Positions 17,670 to 26,635 of a stretch of 64,000 nucleotides of DNA are shown here, one piece after another. The translations under genes and the position numbers were made by a program. Position 1 is the stretch's first letter. The number at the start of each line of letters is the position of its first letter. This stretch comes from Rheinheimera sp. (lineage in GTDB: Bacteria; Pseudomonadota; Gammaproteobacteria; Enterobacterales; Alteromonadaceae). Location: NCBI GenBank assembly GCA_008015325.1, contig SSFI01000003.1:102328-166327 (forward strand), read 5' to 3'. Under the pieces are notes generated by a model. That model was not told the DNA's origin. It was given only the letters and a program-made list of their open reading frames with translations, and searched no databases.

Positions 17670-19715
17670 ATGACGACACGTAAAATCTTAATCACCAGCG
17701 CCTTACCTTATGCCAATGGCCCTATTCATTTAGGTCACCTGCTTGAATACATTCAGACCGACATCTGGTCGCGTTTTCAAAAGGCTCGCGGCCATCAGTG
17801 TTATTACGTCTGTGCCGATGACGCCCACGGCACGCCGATTATGCTGAAAGCGCAGCAGTTAGGATTAACCCCAGAGCAAATGATTGCTCAGACCGCTATT
17901 GAACATCAGGCCGATTTTGCAGAGTTTTTGATTGGTTTTGACAATTATCACAGCACCCACAGCAGCGAAAATCTGGCCTTTGCCAGCGAAATTTATACCA
18001 AGCTCGACGCAGGTGGTTATATCAAACGCCGTTCGATCAGCCAGCTGTTTGATCCGGAAAAACAAATGTTTTTGCCGGACCGTTTTGTCAAAGGCGATTG
18101 CCCGAAATGTGGTGCGCTCGATCAAAACGGCGACAGTTGTGATGTCTGCGGTGCAACCTATAGCCCGACTGAGCTGAAAAACCCGAAATCTGTGGTTTCA
18201 GGCGCAACGCCGGTATTAAAAGATTCTGAACACTATTTCTTCGACCTGCCGGCCTTTGAACAAATGCTGCAGGACTGGACCCGCGGCGGCGCGCTGCAGA
18301 GCGAAATGGCCAACAAACTGCAGGAGTGGTTTAAAGACGGCCTGCAGCAGTGGGATATCAGCCGTGATGCGCCCTACTTTGGTTTTGAAATTCCGGGCGC
18401 GCCGGGCAAGTTTTTCTATGTCTGGCTGGACGCGCCAATTGGCTATCTCGCCAGTTTCAAAAATTATTGCGACAAAACCGGCATCGATTTTAACCAGTTC
18501 TGGCAATTAGATTCAGACGCTGAGGTTTACCACTTTATCGGTAAAGACATTATCTATTTCCACAGCCTGTTCTGGCCGGCGATGTTGCATGGTGCCGGCT
18601 ACCGTAAACCAACCAGCGTCTTTGCCCACGGTTTTGTCACGGTCAACGGCGCTAAAATGTCGAAATCGCGCGGCACTTTTATCAAAGCCCGCACTTATCT
18701 AGAGCATTTAAATCCGGAGTGTTTGCGTTATTACTTCGCCTCAAAATTAACCTCAGGTATTGTCGATCTAGATTTAAATCTCGAAGATTTCGCGCAGAAA
18801 GTGAATGCCGATTTAGTCGGTAAAGTGGTCAATATCGCCAGCCGCTGCGCCAGCTTTATCAGTAAAAAATTCAATGGCACTTTATCGTCAAATCTGGCCG
18901 AGCCAGAACTTTTTGCCGAGTTTATTGCTCAAGGCGACAGCATCGCTGCCGCCTTTGAAGAGCGCGAATATGCCCGCGCTATCCGCGACATTATGGCGCT
19001 GGCTGATAAAGCCAACCAATACATCGACGCCAAAGCCCCATGGGTTCTGGCCAAAGATGACAGCAAACAGCAGGAAACGCTTGATGTTTGTTCTATGGGC
19101 ATCAACCTGTTCCGCGTGCTGATGCATTATTTAAAACCAGTACTGCCGGCGATGGCGCGTGAAGTCGAAGTATTTTTAAACAGCGAACTGCGTTGGGATA
19201 ATTACCAGCAGCCGCTGCTTAATCATGCAGTCAATCCGTTTAAAGCGCTGATGCAGCGCGTAGATCCGGTCAAAGTACAGGCGATGGTCGATGCATCGAA
19301 AGAGAACCTGCAAGCTACAGCCGCTCCGGCGGTTCAGGCGTCAGCCGCGCAAACCAGAGCTGTTGCAGCTGAGATTGAAGCGATAGCCCCGACTATTAAC
19401 ATTGATGATTTTGCCAAGCTCGACCTGCGGATCGCGAAAATTGTCAGCGCAGAGCATGTCGAAGGCGCTGATAAGTTATTACGGCTACAGCTTGACCTTG
19501 GCAACGAACAACGCCAGGTGTTTGCCGGCATCAAAGCCGCTTATCAGCCGGAACAATTAGTCGGCCGGTTAACGGTGATGGTCGCCAATCTGGCGCCACG
19601 CAAAATGAAATTCGGCATGTCCGAGGGCATGGTGATGGCAGCAGGCCCAGGCGGCAGCGAGATTTTCCTGCTGAGCCCGGACGACGGTGCCACACCTGGG
19701 ATGCGGGTGAAATAA
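17670..19715 (+). CDS. metG: Methionyl-tRNA synthetase
   Basis: Charges tRNA-Met in the cytoplasm. The 681-residue protein (E. coli: 677) starts at ATG 17670, giving [17 protein letters not shown]. It has the class I HIGH motif as HLGH (20-23), the zinc finger [23 protein letters not shown] in [11 protein letters not shown], an anticodon-binding helical domain and a C-terminal EMAP/Trbp111-like domain from about residue 580 ([22 protein letters not shown]) that promotes dimerisation and tRNA binding. The open frame extends 28 codons upstream, but those residues are not family-like. Confidence 0.97.
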   Translation: MTTRKILITSALPYANGPIHLGHLLEYIQTDIWSRFQKARGHQCYYVCADDAHGTPIMLKAQQLGLTPEQMIAQTAIEHQADFAEFLIGFDNYHSTHSSENLAFASEIYTKLDAGGYIKRRSISQLFDPEKQMFLPDRFVKGDCPKCGALDQNGDSCDVCGATYSPTELKNPKSVVSGATPVLKDSEHYFFDLPAFEQMLQDWTRGGALQSEMANKLQEWFKDGLQQWDISRDAPYFGFEIPGAPGKFFYVWLDAPIGYLASFKNYCDKTGIDFNQFWQLDSDAEVYHFIGKDIIYFHSLFWPAMLHGAGYRKPTSVFAHGFVTVNGAKMSKSRGTFIKARTYLEHLNPECLRYYFASKLTSGIVDLDLNLEDFAQKVNADLVGKVVNIASRCASFISKKFNGTLSSNLAEPELFAEFIAQGDSIAAAFEEREYARAIRDIMALADKANQYIDAKAPWVLAKDDSKQQETLDVCSMGINLFRVLMHYLKPVLPAMAREVEVFLNSELRWDNYQQPLLNHAVNPFKALMQRVDPVKVQAMVDASKENLQATAAPAVQASAAQTRAVAAEIEAIAPTINIDDFAKLDLRIAKIVSAEHVEGADKLLRLQLDLGNEQRQVFAGIKAAYQPEQLVGRLTVMVANLAPRKMKFGMSEGMVMAAGPGGSEIFLLSPDDGATPGMRVK

Positions 19716-19724
19716 TTAAGTCAG

Positions 19725-19748
19725 AACCGCAGCCAGGCTGCGGTTTTT
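19725..19748 (+). terminator. Intrinsic terminator after metG
   Basis: Stem AACCGCAG / CTGCGGTT with a 5-base loop, followed by a T-run, nine bases after the metG stop. Confidence 0.88.
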
Positions 19749-19773
19749 CTTTTAGCTCAGACCAGGAGCATGC

Positions 19774-21135
19774 ATGGCGGCGACTATCCGCTCGTTTTCT
19801 TCGTTATATAGCGCAACCTTGCTGATGGTATTGGCGGCGGGTTTATTGACCACTTATCTGGGTCTGAAGCTTGCTTCAATGGAAGTGGCCAGGGTCTGGA
19901 TCGGCGCCATGATGTCGGCCTATTACCTCGGGCTGGTGCTTGGCTCTAAAATCGGCCATAAGCTGATTGCCCGCGCCGGCCATATCCGTGCTTTTGTCGC
20001 GAGCGCTGGTGTCGTCACAGCTTCCGCGCTCGGGCACGCCATGATTGAACAACTGGAAGTCTGGTTATTACTGCGGCTTATTGTTGGTATGTGCATGATG
20101 TGTCAATACATGGTGCTGGAGAGCTGGCTGAACGAACAGGCCGACAGCAAAAACCGCGGTACGATTTTCGCCAGTTACATGATTGTGTCTTATCTTGGGC
20201 TGGTGCTCGGCCAGGGCGCGATGAGTTTAAACCCGGAACTTACCATCAAACCGCTGTTGCTGGTGGCGATGTGTTTTGCGCTTTGTATCGTGCCGCTGGC
20301 GCTGACGCGGCGTATTCACCCGCAGCCACTGAAGCCGGCGCCGCTGAAAATCAGAGTATTCTGGCAAAAAGTGCCGCAGTCGCTGACCACTATTGCGATG
20401 GCCGGTGTCATCGTGGGTTCGTTTTATGGTCTGGCACCGGCTTATGCTGCCAGTCAGGGTATGAACACCGAACAGGTCGCGGCTTATATGGCGACCACAG
20501 TACTGGCCGGATTATTGGCGCAGTGGCCGATGGGAAAATTGTCGGACCGGGTGCGGCGCAGCCGGCTTATTCGCACTAACAGTGTGATCCTGGGTTTATT
20601 AGTACTGGCGATGGCGCTGCTACCGCTCAGTGGTGTGGTACAGCTTGGTTTTACTTTTGTGTTTGGCGTCTTTGCTTTTACGCTGTATCCGCTGGGTGCC
20701 GCGCTTGCCAACCAAAATATCGAACAAAATGAACGCGTTGCGCTGTCTGCCACCATCCTGCTGACTTTTGGTTTGGGTGCCAGTATTGGCCCGTTGCTGG
20801 CGTCAGCTTTTATGCAGCTTGGTGGCAGTCAGATGTTGTATGCCTTTATGGCGGCAGTCGCTGCTTTATTATTTGTCCGCTTGCAACAAGTGAATTATCA
20901 GCAGAAACAACAGGAAAAAATTGCGCCAAAAGACTACATGATGGCCGCCGGCGACTTGGTCGGCTCCCCGCTCGCCGCCGCGCTGGACCCGCGGGTCGAC
21001 CAGCAGACGGTTGACAGCCAGATGCGGGCGGAACGTTATCCGGTAAAAGATACGTCGCCCGATCCGGCCCAGTTTGAACTGGATTTGACCGGCCAGGCCG
21101 AGCAAGCCAACAGCCCGGCAAAAAGTACCGACTAA
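19774..21135 (+). CDS. MFS transporter (YcaD-like)
   Basis: A 453-residue major facilitator protein with about 12 membrane helices from residue 10 to 375 and a hydrophilic C-terminal tail of about 75 residues. The segments YYLGLVLGSKIGHKLIARAGHIRAF (the loop 2-3 signature region) and LGLVLGQGAMSL resemble E. coli YcaD. AGGAG lies upstream of ATG 19774. The substrate is unknown. The stop overlaps the stop of the convergent oxidoreductase gene. Confidence 0.87.
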   Translation: MAATIRSFSSLYSATLLMVLAAGLLTTYLGLKLASMEVARVWIGAMMSAYYLGLVLGSKIGHKLIARAGHIRAFVASAGVVTASALGHAMIEQLEVWLLLRLIVGMCMMCQYMVLESWLNEQADSKNRGTIFASYMIVSYLGLVLGQGAMSLNPELTIKPLLLVAMCFALCIVPLALTRRIHPQPLKPAPLKIRVFWQKVPQSLTTIAMAGVIVGSFYGLAPAYAASQGMNTEQVAAYMATTVLAGLLAQWPMGKLSDRVRRSRLIRTNSVILGLLVLAMALLPLSGVVQLGFTFVFGVFAFTLYPLGAALANQNIEQNERVALSATILLTFGLGASIGPLLASAFMQLGGSQMLYAFMAAVAALLFVRLQQVNYQQKQQEKIAPKDYMMAAGDLVGSPLAAALDPRVDQQTVDSQMRAERYPVKDTSPDPAQFELDLTGQAEQANSPAKSTD

Positions 21136-22133
21136 CCGAGCTTTAACACCACTTTGCCCACCAGTTGATTGCTCGCCAATAACTGGTGGGCAGCATCCGC
21201 TTCCTGCCAGGACAAAACCCTGGCAATGACCGGTTTGATAGCTCCGGCCTCTAAACCGCTGCCAAATTGCGCTAAAAACCGGCTGACTAAATCAGCTTTG
21301 TAATCGTCAGTACGATTACGCAATGTCGAACATATCAGCTGACCGCGTTTTTTAAACATCTGTGTTAAATCAAACGCCGGCACTGTCCGGCCACCCAGCA
21401 TTGCCAGCACCACAATGCGGCCATCCAGGCCAAGAACCTGCAGGTTTTTTGGCAGGTAGTCGCCAGCAACCGGGTCCACAATCACCTGAAAGCCCTGAGG
21501 TACCTCAGCTTTTAGTACAGCGGCAAAATCAGCGGTTTTGTAATTGACGGCAACATCAGCACCAAGCTCTAAGCAGGCCGCTGTTTTATCATCAGAACCC
21601 GCAGTGACAGCAACCAAAGCACCGGCCGTCTTGGCCAGTTGAATGGCCGCAGTGCCGACACCACTGGCACCGGCGTGTAACAACACCGCCTGATCAGCAC
21701 TGAGTTCCCCCAGGACAAACATGGCCTGATAAGCGGTCAGAAATACCTCAGCGCAACCAGCGGCAGCTTCCACACTCATCGCCGCAGGACGACGCAGCAA
21801 ATGCGCAGCCGGCATTTTGACATATTCAGCATAACCACCGCCCGGCACTAAACCGAACACTTCAGCACCCAGCCACTCGTTACTGACGGCAGCGCCACAG
21901 GCTACGACAGTACCTGCCACTTCCAACCCTAAAATTTCACTCTCCCCCGGTGGCGGCGGATAATAGCCGGCGCGCTGGGCCAAATCGGCGCGATTCACGC
22001 CAGCCGCGGCCACTTTAATCATTACTTCATTGTTACTGATGTCTGGCAGGGGTACTGTGACAAACTGCAGTTGCCTGGAGGCTGTCACGTCAATCGCCTG
22101 CATCGAGGCCGGTAAAGCGGTGAAAGTCAGCAT
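21132..22133 (-). CDS. NAD(P)H quinone oxidoreductase (PIG3/Qor-like MDR family)
   Basis: A 333-residue zinc-free medium-chain dehydrogenase/reductase. Features are [32 protein letters not shown], a segment typical of the PIG3/TP53I3-like quinone oxidoreductases, and the NADPH-binding loop [19 protein letters not shown] (about 150-168). ATG 22133 has AAGGA upstream and is preferred over an internal ATG at 22103 (MQAIDV), which has no ribosome-binding site but is closer to the usual N-terminus. The natural quinone is unknown. Confidence 0.88.
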   Translation of the reverse strand: MLTFTALPASMQAIDVTASRQLQFVTVPLPDISNNEVMIKVAAAGVNRADLAQRAGYYPPPPGESEILGLEVAGTVVACGAAVSNEWLGAEVFGLVPGGGYAEYVKMPAAHLLRRPAAMSVEAAAGCAEVFLTAYQAMFVLGELSADQAVLLHAGASGVGTAAIQLAKTAGALVAVTAGSDDKTAACLELGADVAVNYKTADFAAVLKAEVPQGFQVIVDPVAGDYLPKNLQVLGLDGRIVVLAMLGGRTVPAFDLTQMFKKRGQLICSTLRNRTDDYKADLVSRFLAQFGSGLEAGAIKPVIARVLSWQEADAAHQLLASNQLVGKVVLKLG

Positions 22134-22287
22134 TGGAAATTCCTTGGAGGTGGTTTTTGCTGCGGTGGCTGGCGCAATTCGCAGTTTTACTTTAGCTTTT
22201 GCTACGGCCGCACTAAAATGGCGCCCTTTTCACAGAACGGGTTACTTGTGGCCCGAACTTCACAGATTATCAGACTCGGAACTTCTT

Positions 22288-23478
22288 ATGGCCGCCAGCA
22301 TCATTTTACAAGCCGATCGGGAAAAATCATTAAAACGCCGCCATCCCTGGGTGTTTTCCAAAGCAGTAAAACAGGTCAAAGGCAAAGCCAACAGCGGTGA
22401 AACCGTGGAAATCCGCAGCCATGACGGTGTGTTTATCGCCACTGGCGCTTATTCGCCAGAGTCACAAATCCGCGTGCGGGTCTGGTCTTTTGATGAACAC
22501 GAAGCCATAGACGCAACGTTTTTTCAGCGCCGCATCAGCGCGGCCTGGCAAGTACGCCAACAATTATTTGACCTCAACGACACCAACGGAATCCGCGTCG
22601 TCGCGGCCGAATCTGACGGGCTGCCGGGCGTGACGGTCGATTTGTATAGCGACATTCTGGTGGTGCAGTTATTAAGTGCCGGTGCCGATTATCAGCGCGC
22701 CAACATTGTAGCGGCACTGCGGCACGAATTTCCGCACTGCAGCATTTATGAGCGCTCTGACGTTGATGTGCGTAAAAAAGAGGGTTTAGCACCGGTCACA
22801 GGCTGGTTGCACGCGCCGCGTGACAGTGGCGAGGTGGTGATGTTAGAGCACGGTATGAAAATTCTGGTGGATGTAGTGAATGGCCACAAAACCGGTTTTT
22901 ATCTCGACCAACGCGATAGCCGCGCGGCCGCTGCCCGTTATGCCAAAGATAAAACCGTGCTCAATTGTTTCAGCTACACCGGCACTTTTGCCGTGGCCGC
23001 GGTCGCAGGTGGTGCCCGTCATGTCGTCAATGCCGACATGTCAGAGCTGGCGCTGCAGACGGCGCAACGTAATGCTGAACTCAATCAGCTGGACCTCAGC
23101 AAATTTGATTTTACCAAGGCCGACGTCTTTAAGCTGCTGCGCCAATATAAAGAACAAGGCCGCGAGTTCGACATGGTGATCCTCGACCCGCCAAAATTTG
23201 CCGAAAGCAAAGCCCAACTGATGGGCGCCTGCCGTGGCTATAAAGACATCAACCGCGTGGCGATGCAAATCGTGAAAAAAGGCGGTTGGCTGCTGACGTT
23301 TTCCTGTTCTGGCCTGATGGAAGACAGTCTGTTTCAGAAAATCGTCGCCGATGCGGCGCTGGATGCCGGCCGGGATTGTTTGTTTATCGAAAAGCTGAGC
23401 CAGGCCAAAGACCACCCAATCGCCAGTTTTTACCCGGAAGGCCATTACCTCAAAGGCTGGGTTTGCCTGATCCGCTAA
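22288..23478 (+). CDS. rlmI: 23S rRNA m5C1962 methyltransferase
   Basis: Methylates C5 of C1962 in 23S rRNA. Starting at ATG 22288 (GGA upstream) it is 396 residues, exactly the E. coli RlmI length. It has an N-terminal PUA domain (about 1-80, containing [11 protein letters not shown]), a central domain with DRNDTNG-like features, and the SAM-binding Rossmann fold with [23 protein letters not shown] and the catalytic motif DPPKF; a catalytic Cys is expected in FSCSG. The frame extends far upstream but is not coding-like there. Confidence 0.95.
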   Translation: MAASIILQADREKSLKRRHPWVFSKAVKQVKGKANSGETVEIRSHDGVFIATGAYSPESQIRVRVWSFDEHEAIDATFFQRRISAAWQVRQQLFDLNDTNGIRVVAAESDGLPGVTVDLYSDILVVQLLSAGADYQRANIVAALRHEFPHCSIYERSDVDVRKKEGLAPVTGWLHAPRDSGEVVMLEHGMKILVDVVNGHKTGFYLDQRDSRAAAARYAKDKTVLNCFSYTGTFAVAAVAGGARHVVNADMSELALQTAQRNAELNQLDLSKFDFTKADVFKLLRQYKEQGREFDMVILDPPKFAESKAQLMGACRGYKDINRVAMQIVKKGGWLLTFSCSGLMEDSLFQKIVADAALDAGRDCLFIEKLSQAKDHPIASFYPEGHYLKGWVCLIR

Positions 23479-23494
23479 TGGAGTTTTCGACTAT

Positions 23495-23521
23495 AAAGCC
23501 CTGTATCTACGGGGCTTTTTT
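23495..23521 (+). terminator. Intrinsic terminator after rlmI
   Basis: AAAGCCC and GGGCTTT arms with a 10-base loop, followed by a T-run. Confidence 0.8.
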
Positions 23522-23673
23522 ATTTGCCAGCATTCTCTGCCGGAAATTTAGCCAAATTCGGCGAATGCACAGCAACAGGCAGTAAAAACACTTGGACCTG
23601 TTTTGCCAGTCAAGTATGCTGCTGGGCGAAAAGCCATACACTTCCCCTTTGTTATTATCAACCGGAGTTTGTC

Positions 23674-24240
23674 ATGAAAAAATTAATGCTCGCCCTGGCG
23701 CTTGCCGCCGGTTCTGCCCAGGCCGCCTGGCAACTGGACGCTCAGCAGTCGTCTCTGCATTTTGTCACTGTAAAAAATGATGTGGTGGCTGAGACGCATA
23801 GTTTTAAACAACTGCAGGGTCAGTGGGCCGATAACGGCCAGTTTACAGTCGAGATCGCGGTGCAAGGCCTCGATACGCTGATCCCAATCCGTAACGAACG
23901 CATGCTGGAACACCTGTTTAACGCCAGACAGTTCCCGCTGATTAAAGCGACTGGTTCCATCGATACTGCAAAAATCTCGGCATTAAAAACCGGTGCGGCG
24001 CATCAGGAAAAAGTCGAACTGAGCCTGACCTTGTTAGATCAGACGCAGAAACTCACTGTAGATTTAAGCGTGGTGAAACTGGCTGACAACAGAGTGTTGG
24101 CTTACACCAAAGCGCCGGTGCTGGTCAAAGCCACCGACTTTAAACTGGATGGCGGCGTGAAAAAACTGCAGGAAATCGCCAAGTTAAACCGGATTGAGCT
24201 GGTCGTGCCGGTCAGCTTTGATGTCCAGTTCAGCCGTTAA
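23674..24240 (+). CDS. YceI-family periplasmic protein
   Basis: A 188-residue exported protein with a Sec signal peptide (MKKLMLALALAAGSAQA, cleaved near residue 17). The mature part has the YceI lipocalin-like fold: it opens AWQLDAQQSSLHFVTVKND, has FNARQFPLIKATG, and ends with the VPVSFDVQFSR strand. YceI proteins bind isoprenoid quinones or similar lipids in the periplasm; the ligand here is unknown. The start at ATG 23674 has CGGAG upstream. Confidence 0.9.
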   Translation: MKKLMLALALAAGSAQAAWQLDAQQSSLHFVTVKNDVVAETHSFKQLQGQWADNGQFTVEIAVQGLDTLIPIRNERMLEHLFNARQFPLIKATGSIDTAKISALKTGAAHQEKVELSLTLLDQTQKLTVDLSVVKLADNRVLAYTKAPVLVKATDFKLDGGVKKLQEIAKLNRIELVVPVSFDVQFSR

Positions 24241-24254
24241 ATCCGCTAAAGCAA

Positions 24255-24276
24255 AAAGGGAGCACTCGCTCCCTTT
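24255..24276. terminator. Intrinsic terminator between yceI-like and yjiH-like genes
   Basis: Stem AAAGGGAGC/GCTCCCTTT with a 4-base loop. The better T-run is on the minus strand, so it mainly ends the gene at 24296-25654, and weakly the plus-strand gene. Confidence 0.75.
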
Positions 24277-24295
24277 CTTAGATCACCACAAATTG

Positions 24296-25654
24296 TCAAA
24301 ACAGCCAGTGCGCCATGCCAGCAATGACCGGCAGCGTGATCAGGGTCCGCAGAATAAAGAGTAAAAACAAGTCCCATAAAGTGACCGGAATTTTACTGCC
24401 AAGCAATAATGCCCCGACTTCAGACATATAAATCAGCTGTGTCACCGACAAAGCTGCAATGACAAAACGCGTCATTTCGCTTGGCACTTCGCTGACGAGG
24501 ATTGACGGTACAAACATATCGGCAAAGCCAACCATTACAGATTTAGATGCTTGTTCCGCATAAGGAATTTGCAGTAGTTCCAGCAGCGGTACAAAAGGTG
24601 CGCCAAGCAGACTAAATACGGACGTGTATTCGGCGATAATTAACGCCGTGGTACCTACGGCCATAATTACCGGCAACACACCAAACAGCATATCGATCAC
24701 CGCCTCAACCCCTTCGCGCAGCGTGGCTTTGACGCCTGTTGCCTGACTGGCACGGTGCAAACCATGCGCTAAGGCCCGGCCAAACACCGATTTTTGCGGG
24801 AATTGCCCGCCTTCGGCACGCATATGGTCGTAACCGTCAATATAAGTGTCTGGTTTATTGCGCAGCGGCGGCAGATAAGGCAATACAATGGCTGCGACCA
24901 GACCTGCGGTACAGATAGTGGCGTAAAACGGCAGAAACAGATGCTCCAGCCGCACTTGCCCCAGCACCACGATACAAAAAGTGATAGAAACCGCAGAGAA
25001 AGTCGTGCCAATCACGGCAGCTTCCCGCGCGGTATAAAAGCCTGCTTCATATTGCTTGCTGGTGAGCAAAATCCCCACACTGCCATCGCCAATCCAGGAG
25101 GCGATACAGTCCACCGCAGAACGACCCGGTAAACGAAAAATCGGCCGCATCACTTTGGTCATCAGGGTGCCGATCATTTCCAGCAGTCCGAAGTTAAGCA
25201 ACAGCGGTAGTAACAAACCGGCAAACACAAACACGGACAACAACACCGGCAACAGGTCATTGAGCACTAAAGCGCCAGTGGCTTTACTGGTGACAAACTC
25301 AGGACCAGTGCCAGTCAGCACCAGTAGTAAAAATACTGCGCCCAATAGTCGCACCAGTACCCAACCCCAACCCGGGCTGAATAACTTGCCGGCAAAACTG
25401 CCGGCGACAATAGCTCGCGGTTTGAATACTTTGACGCCAAGCGTGGCCAGCGCCGATACCGTAACAATCAACGCCAGCAAATAAGGCATCCAGCTGCCGA
25501 CCGTTGTTTTTAACGCATTCGCCATCACAGCAACCGGAATAGTCAGACCTTTTTCTGCCGGAATTGGCGTCATAAATAAAAAGACGCCGAGTAATGACGG
25601 CACCAACAGCGTCAGCCAGTTGCGCAGCGTAGAGTAATTTTCAGATGCAGACAT
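24296..25654 (-). CDS. YjiH-type nucleoside-recognition (Gate domain) membrane protein
   Basis: A membrane protein of about 452 residues with many hydrophobic segments. It carries nucleoside-recognition/Gate domain signatures: RSAVDCIASWIGDGSVGILLTSKQYEAGFYTAREAAVIGTTFSAVSITFCIVV (about 190-240), and a second copy-like block with YAEQASKSVMVGFADMFVPSILV. YjiH-like proteins are uncharacterised and may transport nucleosides or similar compounds. The start is put at ATG 25654; a GTG at 25690 is in frame but adds no recognisable sequence, and neither has a strong ribosome-binding site. Confidence 0.82.
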   Translation of the reverse strand: MSASENYSTLRNWLTLLVPSLLGVFLFMTPIPAEKGLTIPVAVMANALKTTVGSWMPYLLALIVTVSALATLGVKVFKPRAIVAGSFAGKLFSPGWGWVLVRLLGAVFLLLVLTGTGPEFVTSKATGALVLNDLLPVLLSVFVFAGLLLPLLLNFGLLEMIGTLMTKVMRPIFRLPGRSAVDCIASWIGDGSVGILLTSKQYEAGFYTAREAAVIGTTFSAVSITFCIVVLGQVRLEHLFLPFYATICTAGLVAAIVLPYLPPLRNKPDTYIDGYDHMRAEGGQFPQKSVFGRALAHGLHRASQATGVKATLREGVEAVIDMLFGVLPVIMAVGTTALIIAEYTSVFSLLGAPFVPLLELLQIPYAEQASKSVMVGFADMFVPSILVSEVPSEMTRFVIAALSVTQLIYMSEVGALLLGSKIPVTLWDLFLLFILRTLITLPVIAGMAHWLF

Positions 25655-25791
25655 GCTCAGATATCGGTAGTTAAGATTGAACGGCGGCACAGCCTAATCA
25701 AAAGCGCTGCAACTGTCACGGTACAATCCGCACTTTGCGGCGGACCGGCGAAAATTTAAGCAGCGCGCTGTCGCGCCGCGTGATGTCGACT

Positions 25792-26091
25792 TTAATTCAG
25801 TTCCATAAAAATCAGGCCAAGCTGATACAAGTCTTCAGCTTCCTGGCTGCAGCGTACCACTTTGGCATGTGCATCCAGCGGCACGATAGAGCTGTTGGTG
25901 GATTCAAGCCGCAAATGAATTAAAGTACCCATTTCCAGCGGTTCGTCGACTTCCACCGCCATGCCGGTGGCACTCAGATCGCGACAGATGCCGCTGAATA
26001 CCCGGCCCGACTCCGGGTCATTAATCATCATCTGAACTTCGGCGTTCACCATCATCCGGAAGTAGTTACGTTTGTCGTTTCTGTTCAGCAT
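25792..26091 (-). CDS. PilZ-domain protein (probable c-di-GMP receptor)
   Basis: A 99-residue protein consisting only of a PilZ domain. The c-di-GMP contact motifs are visible: the arginine-rich start RNDKRNYFR (RxxxR) and DLSATGMAVE (D/NxSxxG). It therefore probably binds c-di-GMP, unlike the second PilZ protein at 59767-60093, which lacks them. The start ATG 26091 follows a GAG; a TTG four codons earlier is in frame. It lies after a response-regulator gene on the same strand. Confidence 0.85.
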   Translation of the reverse strand: MLNRNDKRNYFRMMVNAEVQMMINDPESGRVFSGICRDLSATGMAVEVDEPLEMGTLIHLRLESTNSSIVPLDAHAKVVRCSQEAEDLYQLGLIFMELN

Positions 26092-26172
26092 GGCAAATCT
26101 CAAATAGCATGGAGCAAATGTTTATAAAGCTTTCTGCCTGACCTGTAAAGTCCGGCCGGTAAAGCCACAGCG

Positions 26173-26568
26173 TCAACACCAACCAGCAAGCTGTTCTATC
26201 TGCCAACTGATCTCCCGCGCCGAAAAAGGCTTAGCGATAAGCCCCAGCGCCCCAGCGGCCGTGGCGGCTCTGACATCAGCTGGCGAGTCCAGTCCGGACA
26301 ACATAATCACTGGAATATCTGCGGTAAGCGGATTGTGTTTCAGCAGGATACACAGGTCGATGCCGGTGAGCCCCGGCATCAGAATGTCCAACAAAACCAA
26401 ATCGGGTTTTTCTTCATGAATTTGTGTCAGCGCAGCCTGGCCGAGTGCGACATAACTGAGCTGATAATGCGGCGCCGGCAACGCCAACTTTAATAAGTCG
26501 AAGTTAAAAGCTTCATCGTCCACCAACAAAACTTTTTTTGTGCCGGTACCCGCCACTGCATGTTCCAT
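26173..26568 (-). CDS. Single-domain response regulator
   Basis: A 131-residue CheY-like receiver with no output domain: acidic pocket VDDEAF (17-21), phosphoacceptor Asp in LLDILMPG, Ser/Thr-like switch residue in MLSG and Lys in AKPF. GGAAG lies upstream of the ATG. No histidine kinase is adjacent, so the partner is unknown. It is on the same strand as hrpA upstream and the PilZ gene downstream, which together suggest signalling linked to c-di-GMP, although linkage is only positional. Confidence 0.9.
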   Translation of the reverse strand: MEHAVAGTGTKKVLLVDDEAFNFDLLKLALPAPHYQLSYVALGQAALTQIHEEKPDLVLLDILMPGLTGIDLCILLKHNPLTADIPVIMLSGLDSPADVRAATAAGALGLIAKPFSAREISWQIEQLAGWC

Positions 26569-26635
26569 TGCAACTTCCTTTTTTGCGCTGTTGAAAAAGT
26601 TGTAGCTGAAATTTAAGGAGCCGACAAGCAGGCCT

